63,200 nucleotides of DNA, from positions 1 through 63,200 of the forward strand of contig NZ_JAPNNL010000019.1 in NCBI RefSeq assembly GCF_027620315.1, written 5' to 3'. This DNA comes from Nonomuraea corallina. Lineage in GTDB: Bacteria > Actinomycetota > Actinomycetes > Streptosporangiales > Streptosporangiaceae. The position numbers and the translations under genes were made by a program. Of the stretch, positions 1-8,442 are shown one piece after another; position 1 is the first letter of the stretch, and every line of letters begins with the position of its first letter. The notes under the pieces were generated by a model. The model was not told where the DNA came from. It saw only the letters and a list, made by a program, of their open reading frames with translations, and did no database searches.

Positions 1-414
1 CCCGGTCAGGCCGAGCAGCACGTGGCCGAGCAGCCCGCCGAGGCTCAGCGCCAGCCCCCAGCTGCCGGCCACGATCGCGCCGTCCCACCAGCCCTGCCAG
101 CGCCGGCCCGGCAGCCGGCCGCGCAGCCACAGGCCCGTGTCCCGCGTCACCCAGGACAGCAGCAGCGCCACCACCAGCGGGTAGTTGCCGGCCAGCAGCT
201 CCCCCTCCAGCATCGGGAAGAAACCGGCCAGCACGCCCCCGGTGACCACCAGCCACACCTCGTTGCCCAGGAAGAACGGCGCGATCGCGGCGATCACCTC
301 GCGCCGCTCGTCCGGCGTGCGGCCCAGGTACGGCAGGGCCATGCCGACGCCGATGTCGGCCCCGCCCAGCACCAGGTAGCCGAGCGTGAAGAAAGCCAGA
401 ATGAAGATCTCCAT
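1..414 (-). CDS. cydB: Cytochrome bd oxidase subunit II, partial
   Basis: The visible N-terminal 138 residues begin MEIFILAFFTLGYLVLGGAD, the typical CydB opening, with GADIG and the FFLGNEVWLV segment also conserved. Several hydrophobic helices can be seen. The 3' end lies outside the window. It starts 9 nt after the cydA stop, so it is translated in the same operon. With CydA it forms the membrane quinol oxidase that reduces O2 to water at low oxygen tension. Identity is secure; the only limitation is truncation by the window edge. Confidence 0.93.
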   Translation of the reverse strand, partial: MEIFILAFFTLGYLVLGGADIGVGMALPYLGRTPDERREVIAAIAPFFLGNEVWLVVTGGVLAGFFPMLEGELLAGNYPLVVALLLSWVTRDTGLWLRGRLPGRRWQGWWDGAIVAGSWGLALSLGGLLGHVLLGLTG

Positions 415-423
415 GGTCGCTCC

Positions 424-1674
424 TCAGAAGGCGGGGACGGGCTCGGGCTTCTCGGCGGGCCGCGCGCCCAGGGCGACGGCCGCGGGGCCGCGCCGCGCGG
501 CCCTGGCCAGCAGCCAGGAGTTGACCGCGACCAGGACGGCGAACACCGCGGTGAAGGCGATCAGTGAGAACCGCATCATCCCGTCGGACACCGGCGACAG
601 CGCGTCCCGCGTCGTCAGCAGCCCGTACACCGCCCACGGCTGCCGCCCGACCTCGCGGAAGACCCACCCGGCGATCATCGCCCCGAACGGCAGCGGGATC
701 GCCGCGACCAGCAGCACGTGCCAGGCCCGGAAGCCGTGCACCACCGGCCGGAAGAGCATCAGCAGGGCGTTCAGTCCCGACAGGAAGAACATGAGCGCGA
801 ACAGGATCAGCATCACCAGCGCCCCGCCCTGCACCCACTCCACCGGTGGCAGGTAGTCGCCCGGCCCGTGCAGGGCCGTCATCTCCGCCTGGACCTCTGC
901 GGCCAGGTCGGGGTCGCGCGTCCAGGCGGCGAGCTTGCCCGGCTGCAGCGTCTCGAACCCCACCCCGCCGAACCCGGCCGTGACCACCGTGGCGGGCAGC
1001 GCCACCCCGGCCCCGATCCGCAGCGACTTGCGGAAGAAGTCCCGCTCAGGGGTACGCCGGAACAGATGGTAGGCGCTCACCCCGGCCATGAAGAAGCCGC
1101 CGGCCATCATCGCCGCGCCCAGGACGTGCCCGAGCGCCACCGTCGCCGACGGGTTGGCCATCATGGCGCCGAAGTCGGTGACGTGCAGCGCGTGGCCGTC
1201 GAACCGGTAGCCGACCGGGTTCTGCAGGAAGCCGTTGGACACCATGATCCAGTACGCCGAGGCGTACGCGGTGAGGGCGACGATCCAGATCAGCGCCAGG
1301 TGCGCCCACCGGTTCAGCTTGTCCCAGCCGAAGATCCACAGGCCGAGGAACGTCGACTCGATGAAGAAGGCGACCATCGTCTCCAGGGCGAGCGCGGAGC
1401 CGAACGCGTTCCCCGCGTACTCGGCCAGCCCGCTCCACGCCATGCCGAGCTGGAACTCCATGACGAGTCCGGTGACGATGCCCATCGCGTAGTTGATGAC
1501 GTAGAGCTGGCCCCAGAACCTGGTCATGCCCAGATGGACCGGGCTGCGGCCGATCGTGGCCCGGGTCTGGATGACGGCCACCAGTGTGACCAGCCCGAGT
1601 GTCAGGGCGACGAAGAGGAAGTGCGCGCCCGCGGTGAGGGCGAACTGCAGGCGCGCGAGGTCGAGGGTGTCCAT
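424..1674 (-). CDS. cydA: Cytochrome bd oxidase subunit I
   Basis: A 416-residue polytopic membrane protein that starts MDTLDLARLQFALTAGAHFL. The early His in AGAHFLF is the expected heme ligand region, and GRQPWAVYGLLTT near residue 340 is the CydA signature. At 416 aa it is shorter than the long E. coli type (about 520 aa), consistent with the short Q-loop class common in actinobacteria. It carries hemes b558, b595 and d and oxidises quinol. cydB follows 9 nt downstream. The start is the ATG whose complement lies at 1672-1674. Confidence 0.96.
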   Translation of the reverse strand: MDTLDLARLQFALTAGAHFLFVALTLGLVTLVAVIQTRATIGRSPVHLGMTRFWGQLYVINYAMGIVTGLVMEFQLGMAWSGLAEYAGNAFGSALALETMVAFFIESTFLGLWIFGWDKLNRWAHLALIWIVALTAYASAYWIMVSNGFLQNPVGYRFDGHALHVTDFGAMMANPSATVALGHVLGAAMMAGGFFMAGVSAYHLFRRTPERDFFRKSLRIGAGVALPATVVTAGFGGVGFETLQPGKLAAWTRDPDLAAEVQAEMTALHGPGDYLPPVEWVQGGALVMLILFALMFFLSGLNALLMLFRPVVHGFRAWHVLLVAAIPLPFGAMIAGWVFREVGRQPWAVYGLLTTRDALSPVSDGMMRFSLIAFTAVFAVLVAVNSWLLARAARRGPAAVALGARPAEKPEPVPAF

Positions 1675-1786
1675 GCGGCCAGGGTCGGCTCACGGTCACG
1701 GTCCGCGCGTCAGCCGGCGGCGGTCAACCGCCGTACGACCTGGGGGTCATCCGCCACCGGAGGGTACTCCCCGGGTGGTAGGGCGC

Positions 1787-2464
1787 TCACCGCTGGCCGT
1801 CGGAGAGCCAGCCGGGCGTGATGACCCCGGCTTCGTAGGCGGTCACGACGAGCTGGGCGCGGTCACGTGCCCGCAGCTTGGTCATGATCCGGCTGACGTG
1901 GGTCTTGGCGGTGGCGGGGCTGAGCACCAGCTTGGCGGCGATCTCGTCGTTGGACAGCCCGCCCGCGACCAGCGTCAGCACCTCGCGCTCCCGCTCGGTG
2001 AGCGCGTTGAGCTCCGGGGCGGGGTCGGGCCTCTTGACCCGCCCGGCGAACTCGGAGATCAGCCGCCGGGTGATGGACGGCGCGATGAGCGCGTCGCCCC
2101 TGGCCACCACGCGCACGGCGTGGATCAGCTCGGCCGGCTCGGTGTCCTTGACCAGGAACCCGCCCGCGCCCGCGCGCAGCGCGCCGTAGACGTAGTCGTC
2201 GAGGTCGAACGTGGTCAGGATGATCACCTTGACCGCGTCGAGCCGCGGGTCGCCGGCGATCCGGCGGGTGGCCTCCAGGCCGTCGAGGCCGGGCATCCGG
2301 ATGTCCATGAGCACCACGTCAGGCCGCAGCTCGCGGGCCAGGGTCACGGCCGCCGCGCCGTCGCCCGCCTCGCCCACCACGTCGAGGTCGTCCTCGTCGC
2401 TGAGGATGGACCGGAACCCGGCCCGTACCAGGGTCTGGTCGTCGGCCAGCAGCACGCGGATCAT
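1787..2464 (-). CDS. NarL/LuxR-type response regulator
   Basis: 225 aa. The receiver domain (residues 1-120) has DD at 8-9, phospho-acceptor D54 in VLMDIRMPG, and K near 105 in FLVKD. The C-terminal LuxR-type helix-turn-helix (about 155-215) carries LTEREREVLTLVAGGLSNDEIA. It overlaps the upstream kinase gene by 4 nt (ATGA), a clear two-component operon. The target is unknown; such pairs in actinobacteria often respond to envelope stress or antibiotics, but nothing here fixes the signal. Confidence 0.93.
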   Translation of the reverse strand: MIRVLLADDQTLVRAGFRSILSDEDDLDVVGEAGDGAAAVTLARELRPDVVLMDIRMPGLDGLEATRRIAGDPRLDAVKVIILTTFDLDDYVYGALRAGAGGFLVKDTEPAELIHAVRVVARGDALIAPSITRRLISEFAGRVKRPDPAPELNALTEREREVLTLVAGGLSNDEIAAKLVLSPATAKTHVSRIMTKLRARDRAQLVVTAYEAGVITPGWLSDGQR

Positions 2465-3603
2465 CGGGCTCCGTCCAGCGGTAAGGAGGCGTTCAGCGGT
2501 AAGGAGGCGAGGACGCGGAAGCCGCCGGTGGGGCGCGGGCCGGCCTCCAGGCTGCCGCCCAGCGCGGCGGCGCGCTCGCGCATGCCGCGCAGGCCGAAGC
2601 CGCTGCCTTCGGTGAACGTGGCTCCCGGGCCGTCGTCATCCACCCTGATCATGATATGTCCGTCACGGGCGGAGACGGCGAGGGTGGCCTCACCGGCGCC
2701 GGAATGGCGGGCGACGTTGGTCAGCGCCTCGCGGATGATGCGGGTCGCGGCCAGGTCGACCTCGACGGGCACCCGGTCGAGCGGGCCGGACAGCTCGGTG
2801 CGGACCGTCAGCCCGGACGCCTCGACCAGCGACTCCAGCCGCGACAGGCTGTCGGCGGGCGCGGTCGGCGCGTCCTCGTCGACCTGGCGCAGCACGCCCA
2901 GCGTGGTGCGCAGCTCGCGCAGCGTCTCCTTGCTCGTGTCCTTGATCGTGCGCAGCGCCCGTTCGGCGTCGTCGGGACGCTTCTTCAGGCCGTGGAGCGC
3001 CGCCGCCGCCTGCACGTTGATCAGGGAGATGTTGTGACCGAGCACGTCGTGCAGCTCCCTGGCGATGCGCAGCCGCTCCTCCCCGGCCCGCCGTCTGGCC
3101 TCCTCCTCCTTGCCGTGCTCGGCCTCGCGCACCCGGCGCTCGGCCTCCTGGAGGTAGGCGCGGCGGTTGCGGGTCACGCTGCCCGCCGCGATCGCGGCCA
3201 CCACCCAGCCCGCGATCATGATCATCGCGCTGTCGTCCACGTGGCGCACCGTGCCGGTCTCGCCCAGCCCCATGGCCAGCAGCGCGAGCGAGCCGGTGGT
3301 GGCGGCGGCGATGAGGTGGCCGCGCTCGGCCGCGGTGTAGAGGACCACGAGCGGCAGGAAGATGAGCGGCCCGTCGAGCGAGGAGAAGGGGAAGTAGGTC
3401 ATGGTCGCGGCGACCGTGACGACCAGCGCCACGACGGGGTAGCGCTCCCGGACGAGCACGCCGGCCAGCGCGACGGCGGGCAGCACCACGTCGAGCGGCC
3501 CGGGCTGCCGGTCGGCACGGATCACCCAGGCGACGGCGAGCGCCAGCACCGTCACCGCCACGACGGCGAGCGACACGATCGTGCTCGTGGGCAGCTTGCG
3601 CAT
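2461..3603 (-). CDS. Sensor histidine kinase (HPK7 / NarX-like family)
   Basis: 380 aa from the ATG at 3603; an earlier in-frame start exists at 3639 but adds only a charged leader. About five hydrophobic segments occupy residues 10-140, followed by a coiled linker and a HisKA_3 dimerisation domain with phospho-acceptor H185 in ARELHDVLGHN. The ATPase domain shows the N box EALTNVARHSG and a G box GFGLRGMRERA. It phosphorylates the response regulator whose start codon overlaps its stop. No large extracellular sensor domain is present, so the membrane itself probably supplies the signal (inference). Confidence 0.93.
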   Translation of the reverse strand: MRKLPTSTIVSLAVVAVTVLALAVAWVIRADRQPGPLDVVLPAVALAGVLVRERYPVVALVVTVAATMTYFPFSSLDGPLIFLPLVVLYTAAERGHLIAAATTGSLALLAMGLGETGTVRHVDDSAMIMIAGWVVAAIAAGSVTRNRRAYLQEAERRVREAEHGKEEEARRRAGEERLRIARELHDVLGHNISLINVQAAAALHGLKKRPDDAERALRTIKDTSKETLRELRTTLGVLRQVDEDAPTAPADSLSRLESLVEASGLTVRTELSGPLDRVPVEVDLAATRIIREALTNVARHSGAGEATLAVSARDGHIMIRVDDDGPGATFTEGSGFGLRGMRERAAALGGSLEAGPRPTGGFRVLASLPLNASLPLDGAR

Positions 3604-3683
3604 GCCGTCATTCTCCCGCCCGCGCAGCGTACGGACCATACGCCTGAGGTCGTAAGCCGACCGGAGGCGGGTACAGCCCCGGG

Positions 3684-3896
3684 ATGAGCATCGAAGACGA
3701 ACTGCGGCAGCTCGACGAGGACATCGCGCGGCTGAAGCAGGAGAACCGCGAGCAGCGCGAGCAGATCAGCACCATGGGGGCGACCGACCAGACGGAGATC
3801 GCCGCCCTGATCAACCAGGCCGACGAGCAGGCCGGGGTCATCTCCGAGCTGGAGGAGCGCCGTGAGAGCCTGCGTCGCCGGCTGGGCGACGGATGA
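3684..3896 (+). CDS. Small coiled-coil protein, unknown
   Basis: 70 residues, starting ATG at 3684. The composition is highly charged and helical: heptad-like runs such as LRQLDEDIARLKQENREQRE predict one long coiled coil, broken near residue 32 by a GATDQTE turn and resuming to the C-terminus. There is no signal peptide or membrane segment. It lies between a divergent kinase gene and a convergent desaturase gene, so it is monocistronic. Codon use is typical of real genes here. The function is not recognised. Confidence 0.72.
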   Translation: MSIEDELRQLDEDIARLKQENREQREQISTMGATDQTEIAALINQADEQAGVISELEERRESLRRRLGDG

Positions 3897-3906
3897 GCGC
3901 GCGGGG

Positions 3907-4920
3907 TCAGCGAAGCGCGGCCCCGACCTCGTGCAGGTGCCGCAGCGCCTGCCCGTACGAGCTGAACAGCCCGGTCTCCAGGTAGCTGACGCCGATCTCC
4001 TCGCAGTACTGCCGCACGATCGGCTGCGCCTTGCGCAGGTTGGGCGCCGGCATGTTCGGGAACAGGTGGTGTTCGATCTGGTAGTTGAGCTGGCCGAGCG
4101 CGACGTCGGTGACGAGGCCGCCCCGGACGTTGCGCGAGGTGAGCACCTGCTTGCGCAGGAAGTCGAGCTTGTCCGCGGCGGTCAGGACCGGCATGCCCTT
4201 GTGGTTCGGCGCGAACGAGCAGCCCAGGTAGATGCCGAAGATCCCCTGGTGGACGATCAGGAACAGCACGGCCTTGCCGAACGGCAGCACCGCGAAGACC
4301 GCGCCGAAGTACAGCGCGAAGTGCGTCAGCAGCAGCACAGCCTCGGTGCGGCGGTGCCGCGAGCCCGGCTTGAGCAGCGCCTTGACGCTGGCCACGTGCA
4401 GGTGCCAGGCCTCCAGCGTGAGCAGCGGGAAGAACCAGAACGCCTGCCGCTTGGCGATGAACCGGGGCAGGCCGCGGCTGTTGGCCACCTGGTCCTCCGA
4501 CCAGACGATCACCGCGGGGGAGACGTCCGGGTCGTGGTCCTCGTGGTTGGGGTTGGCGTGGTGCTTGTTGTGCTTGGTGTTCCACCAGCCCCAGCCGAGG
4601 CCGATGCCCAGGTTGCCGACGAGCAGCCCGACGATGTCGCTGGTCCGGCGGGACCTGAACACCTGCCGGTGGCCGAGGTCGTGCGCGAGGAAGCCGACCT
4701 GGGTGAAGACCACGGCGAGGACGGCGGCGACGAGCAGCTGCAGCCACGAGTCACCCACCCAGGCGAACAGCGCCCAGCCGCCCGCGTAGGCCGCCGCGAC
4801 GAGGGCGCCGCGGACGGCGTAGTAGACGGGACGCCGGTCGAGCAGACCGGCCTCATTGATCTTGTGAGCGAGTCTGGCGAAGTCGCTGCCCCGGGGCGCC
4901 AGTCTGACGGGCTCGGCCAC
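3907..4920 (-). CDS. Membrane fatty acid desaturase (acyl-lipid type)
   Basis: About 337 aa from GTG at 4920, chosen because GAGGAG lies a few bases upstream; an ATG at 4980 would add 20 residues. Three histidine boxes that bind the diiron centre are present: HDLGH, HNKHH and the late QIEHH box. The QxxHH form is typical of front-end or Delta-type acyl-lipid desaturases. Four or more hydrophobic helices separate the boxes. The enzyme introduces a double bond into membrane acyl chains using O2 and reduced electron carriers. No partner ferredoxin is adjacent. Regiospecificity cannot be read from the sequence. Confidence 0.9.
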   Translation of the reverse strand: MAEPVRLAPRGSDFARLAHKINEAGLLDRRPVYYAVRGALVAAAYAGGWALFAWVGDSWLQLLVAAVLAVVFTQVGFLAHDLGHRQVFRSRRTSDIVGLLVGNLGIGLGWGWWNTKHNKHHANPNHEDHDPDVSPAVIVWSEDQVANSRGLPRFIAKRQAFWFFPLLTLEAWHLHVASVKALLKPGSRHRRTEAVLLLTHFALYFGAVFAVLPFGKAVLFLIVHQGIFGIYLGCSFAPNHKGMPVLTAADKLDFLRKQVLTSRNVRGGLVTDVALGQLNYQIEHHLFPNMPAPNLRKAQPIVRQYCEEIGVSYLETGLFSSYGQALRHLHEVGAALR

Positions 4921-5024
4921 AGGTCTCCTCGATGTCGAGTTGGACGGACACCCACAGCCTGACGTATCGGTCGTCCCCATGAAAGATTTCCTGCCCCGGG
5001 CGAGTCCGGCGGGGCTCCTCGGCC

Positions 5025-5237
5025 TCAGCCGGTGGACAGCCGGTCGAACAGCGCCAGCGCGGCCTCCCTGACCTCTTCGGGCGCGAGCCCGTCCAGCGTC
5101 TCCCTGGCCTGCGCCATGTCGCGGGTCGTCGCCAGGGTGATCGCCACGGACGACGCCGCCGCCCGGTCGACCGAGCCGGCGGGCGCGGCGTCGGCCAGCT
5201 CCTGGGCGTTCGCGGCGAGGTCGAGGTTGTCTCTCAA
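5025..5237 (-). CDS. Small helical protein, unknown
   Basis: 70 aa starting with TTG at 5237, supported by an AGGAGG ribosome binding site 4 nt upstream. The sequence is Ala/Asp/Glu-rich and predicted helical (for example RAAASSVAITLATTRDMAQ), with no Cys, signal peptide or membrane segment. It sits between the desaturase and a two-component pair on the same strand. No family is recognised. The unusual start and strong Shine-Dalgarno sequence are the best evidence that it is translated. Confidence 0.6.
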   Translation of the reverse strand: MRDNLDLAANAQELADAAPAGSVDRAAASSVAITLATTRDMAQARETLDGLAPEEVREAALALFDRLSTG

Positions 5238-5349
5238 CGGGCCTCCTCAGTACGGTGGTCGGCCCATTGGACCACTTGACGACGCCCCGTTTCCATCGCA
5301 CGGTGAACGACGCCCCGAACGGACCGCGACGGGGGGCCGTGGGCGCCGG

Positions 5350-6045
5350 TCACGCGCCGGGGGCGGTCAGCCCCGACTCGTAGGCGGCGATCACGGCCTG
5401 TACGCGGTCGCGCAGGCCGAGCTTGGCCAGCAGGTTGCTGACGTGGGTCTTCACCGTGTGCTCGCTGACCACCATCGCCTCGGCGATCTCCGCGTTCGAC
5501 AGGCCGCGGGCGATCAGCAGCAGTGTCTCCCGCTCCCTGGCCGTCAGCGCGTCCACCGCCGCGCCGGCGCCCCGTTTGGCGGGCCGGGAGGTGAACGCGC
5601 GGATCAGCCGGGTCGTCACCGACGGGGCCAGCAGCGACTCGCCGGCCGCCACCACCCGCACCGCGTTCACCAGGTCGTCGCGGCGCACGTCCTTCAGCAG
5701 GAACCCGCTGGCCCCGGCGCGCAGCGCGTCGTACACGTAGTCGTCCAGGTCGAACGTGGTCAGCATGAGCACCCGGCACCCGGTCTCCGCCCCCACGATC
5801 CCGGCGGCCTCGATGCCGTCCATCACGGGCATGCGGATGTCGAGCAGCAGCACGTCCGGCCGGTGCTCCCGGACGGCGGCCACGGCCGCGAGCCCGTCAC
5901 CGGCCTCGGCCACGACGTCGATGTCCGGCTGCGCGTCCAGGATCATCGCGAAGCCGCTGCGCACCAGCTCCTGGTCGTCGGCCACCACCACCCGGATCGG
6001 GGCGTCCGGTTCGCCGGCGGCCGGGCCCCGCGCGGGGCCGGTCAT
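5350..6045 (-). CDS. NarL/LuxR-type response regulator
   Basis: 231 aa. The receiver domain has DD at 23-24, phospho-acceptor D69 in LLLDIRMP and Lys in FLLKDV. The C-terminal HTH carries LTARERETLLLIARGLSNAEIAEAMVV. The first 16 residues are a variable leader. The start overlaps the stop of the upstream kinase by 4 nt. It is a paralogue of the regulator at 1787-2464 but clearly divergent, so the two systems probably answer different signals. Confidence 0.93.
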   Translation of the reverse strand: MTGPARGPAAGEPDAPIRVVVADDQELVRSGFAMILDAQPDIDVVAEAGDGLAAVAAVREHRPDVLLLDIRMPVMDGIEAAGIVGAETGCRVLMLTTFDLDDYVYDALRAGASGFLLKDVRRDDLVNAVRVVAAGESLLAPSVTTRLIRAFTSRPAKRGAGAAVDALTARERETLLLIARGLSNAEIAEAMVVSEHTVKTHVSNLLAKLGLRDRVQAVIAAYESGLTAPGA

Positions 6046-7196
6046 GAGAGCGGGAGCCGGGCGGAGACGCGGAAGCCGGGCGCGTCCTGGCGGGGGCCGG
6101 CGGTGGCCGTGCCGCCGCAGGCCGCGGCGCGTTCCCTGATGCCGATGAGCCCGTGGCCGCCCGAGGGCAGGGCGCGCCCGCCGCCGTGGCCGTCGTCCAT
6201 GACGTCGATCATGAGGCTGTCGTCCTCCCAGGTGAGCCGGACGCCCGCGCGGGTGGCGCCGGCGTGCTTGACGATGTTGGTGAGAGCCTCCTGCACGATC
6301 CGGTACGCGGCCACCGCGCAGCCGGCCGGCACCGGCCTGGGCTCGCCCGTCACCGCGAACGTCACCTCAGGGCCCGCGGCCGAGACCTGCGCGGCCAGCC
6401 CTGGGAGGTCGTCGATCGTGGGCTGGGGCGCGCGCGGCGCCTCCTGCTCCTTGAGCACGCCGAGCATGCGCCGGATCTGTTCCATCGCGTCGCGCCCGGC
6501 CCCGGCGATCGCGTCGAACGCCGCCTCCGCCCGCGCCGGATCCTTCCTGACGGCCACCGGCCCGGCCTCGGCCTGCACCACCATGAGGCTGACCGCGTGG
6601 GCGAGGATGTCGTGCATGTCGCGGGCGATCCTGGCCCGCTCGCGTTCGGCGGCGCGTTCGGCCTCCAGCTCGCGCTCCCTCTCCAGCCTGGCCGCCCGCT
6701 CCTCCAGCGCCGCCGCGTGCGCGCGGGAGCCGGCCGCCGCCCTGCCTGTCGCGTACGCGGCCACCAGCAGCATGCTGCTGCGCAGCGCGGTGTCGGCCGA
6801 GCCGGGCAGGAAGAGCATCCCGACCGCGGTGCAGCCGAGCAGCAGCATTCTGGTCCGGCGGGGCGACAGGGCGGCCACGGTGTAGTAGCCGACCAGGGTG
6901 CCGTACCAGACGGGCTGCTCGGCGACGTGGTCGGCCAGGTCGTACGAGAGGCTGACGACCAGCGACACCATCAGCGTGGTCAGCGGCGCCCTGCGGCGCC
7001 AGACCAGGGGTGCCGAGGCGGTGACCGCGACCGCGTACCCCCACCAGTCCCACGGCAGGCCGTCGGCCTGCCGGGTGGTCAGCAGCGGCCAGAGCTGCGC
7101 GCCGGTGATCAGCAGGGCGAGCGCGCCGTCGACCAGCAGGGGCGGCAGCGCTCGCGCGCGCCGCCGCAGGACGGTCACGAGGGGCGGCTCGGGCAC
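6042..7196 (-). CDS. Sensor histidine kinase (HisKA_3)
   Basis: 384 aa from GTG at 7196, preferred over ATG at 7271 because a GGAGGAGGGGG sequence precedes it; the upstream start would overlap the neighbouring gene. Residues 10-150 contain about five membrane helices. A coiled linker rich in ERERELEAERAAERE leads to the phospho-acceptor His in ARDMHDILAHAVSL. The HATPase domain carries EALTNIVKHAGA and GHGLIGIRERAA. It is co-translated with the regulator at 5350-6045. Confidence 0.91.
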   Translation of the reverse strand: MPEPPLVTVLRRRARALPPLLVDGALALLITGAQLWPLLTTRQADGLPWDWWGYAVAVTASAPLVWRRRAPLTTLMVSLVVSLSYDLADHVAEQPVWYGTLVGYYTVAALSPRRTRMLLLGCTAVGMLFLPGSADTALRSSMLLVAAYATGRAAAGSRAHAAALEERAARLERERELEAERAAERERARIARDMHDILAHAVSLMVVQAEAGPVAVRKDPARAEAAFDAIAGAGRDAMEQIRRMLGVLKEQEAPRAPQPTIDDLPGLAAQVSAAGPEVTFAVTGEPRPVPAGCAVAAYRIVQEALTNIVKHAGATRAGVRLTWEDDSLMIDVMDDGHGGGRALPSGGHGLIGIRERAAACGGTATAGPRQDAPGFRVSARLPLS

Positions 7197-7263
7197 GGCT
7201 CCCCCTCCTCCAGCGCCGTACGGTGGATGCTCCAGTGGTCTCACCGTACGGGCGGCGGACCGA

Positions 7264-7881
7264 TCAGGCATGTGCCGGGACGGGCCGGTTCCTGGCCCGC
7301 AGGGCCAGCGGCAGGAACGCGATGACCGCGAGCGCGGAGCCCACCGGGATGAGGTCGAGCGAGACCAGCGGGAGCAGGACCTGGGCCAGGACGAGCGGCG
7401 GCATCCAGAACCGGACCCGCCGGTGGACGGCGAGCTGGACCGCGAAGGCGACCAGGGCGGCGTAGAACAGGATCGGCCCGGCCTGGTAGAGCACCAGCGG
7501 CACCCCCGGCACGGCCTGCACCCGGTCGAACAGCGGCCCCATGGCCTCGTGGTCGGTGGCCAGGAAGCCCACCACCACGTCGACCGCGAACTGGGCGAAC
7601 GCGCAGGCGATCCCCGCGAGACCGGCGGCGTAGGTGACGGTGGCCGCCCGGCTGCGCCCGAGCAGCTCCCGCATGTCCCGCAACATCACCGCGAACAGCA
7701 CCAGGGCCGCCATGAACGCCAGGTGTCCCAGGGTCCAGGCCGCTCCCGGACCCATGTCGCCGTCGAGCCCGTCGAGGATCCTGAGCACCCCGTAGGTCAG
7801 GGCGAGCGTCGGCGCGGCTATGTACGAGAAGGCCGCGAGAGTGGTGGGCGGCGGGACGGGAGGATCAGGCCGGACGGACAT
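7264..7881 (-). CDS. Hypothetical six-helix membrane protein
   Basis: 205 aa with about six hydrophobic segments spread over residues 15-200 (for example AAWTLGHLAFMAALVLFAVM and AVIAFLPLALRA). There are short charged loops and no signal peptide. It lies upstream of the two-component pair on the same strand, with a 67-nt gap to the kinase start, so it may share regulation. No family recognised beyond a generic integral membrane protein. Confidence 0.75.
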   Translation of the reverse strand: MSVRPDPPVPPPTTLAAFSYIAAPTLALTYGVLRILDGLDGDMGPGAAWTLGHLAFMAALVLFAVMLRDMRELLGRSRAATVTYAAGLAGIACAFAQFAVDVVVGFLATDHEAMGPLFDRVQAVPGVPLVLYQAGPILFYAALVAFAVQLAVHRRVRFWMPPLVLAQVLLPLVSLDLIPVGSALAVIAFLPLALRARNRPVPAHA

Positions 7882-7969
7882 GGCGGCTCCTTCGAAGCGA
7901 TTCGGGGTTGCCTACCCATCCTGAGATTTCCGGCCTTCCGGCGGATCGCCGCCACGGGCGATCCTCCGG

Positions 7970-7987
7970 CTCACTCTCAAGAGTGAG
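7970..7987. terminator. Hairpin after the 7996-8442 gene
   Basis: CTCACTCT and AGAGTGAG form a perfect 8-bp stem around a 2-nt loop, inside a longer GGCTC/GAGCC pairing. It starts 9 nt beyond the stop of the minus-strand gene ending at 7996 and precedes the next minus-strand gene. There is no U-run, as is usual for high-GC actinobacterial terminators. It could equally be an operator for the gene at 7264-7881. Confidence 0.45.
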
Positions 7988-7995
7988 GAGCCGCC

Positions 7996-8442
7996 TCAGG
8001 CCTTGCCCGCGGCGAGATCGGCGACCGCGGCGGCGACCCGCCGCTGTCTGGTCTCGGCCTTCTTCGCGCCCTCGACCAGCAGTACGACCCGCCGCTGCCG
8101 GGAGTAGGACAGGCCGTCGAAGAACGCCCGCGCCTCCGGAGCCCGGTCGAGCGCCTCGGCCAGGTCGGCCGGCACGGTGACCGTGCGCGGCTCGGTGTCG
8201 AGCTCCAAGCAGACCTCGATCTCGTCGCCCGCGGCCACGCCCGCGGCCGCGCGGTTCTCGGCGGAGAGCGACACCAGGTAGCGGCCGCCCATCGGCGCCA
8301 CCGTGCTGCGGTAGACGTATCCGTTGACGGTGACCCGGACGGGCGGTCGTCTGCCCGAGCCGAGCCCGGCCACCACCTCTGACGGCACCTCGAACCCGGT
8401 GGCGGTCTTGCGCTCCAGCTCGACGGTGGTACGGAAGATCAT
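7996..8442 (-). CDS. YdeI/DUF1905-type protein
   Basis: 148 aa from ATG at 8442, which overlaps the upstream hydrolase stop by 4 nt. The N-terminal half (residues 1-90) reads as a DUF1905 beta-barrel, with VRVTVNGYVYRSTVAPMGG and a DEIEVCLELD strand. The C-terminal half contains the YdeI-type helix with ALDRAPEARAFFDGLSYSRQ and RRV. Related proteins are widespread small cytoplasmic proteins of unknown biochemical function. Translational coupling suggests co-expression with the hydrolase. Confidence 0.82.
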   Translation of the reverse strand: MIFRTTVELERKTATGFEVPSEVVAGLGSGRRPPVRVTVNGYVYRSTVAPMGGRYLVSLSAENRAAAGVAAGDEIEVCLELDTEPRTVTVPADLAEALDRAPEARAFFDGLSYSRQRRVVLLVEGAKKAETRQRRVAAAVADLAAGKA

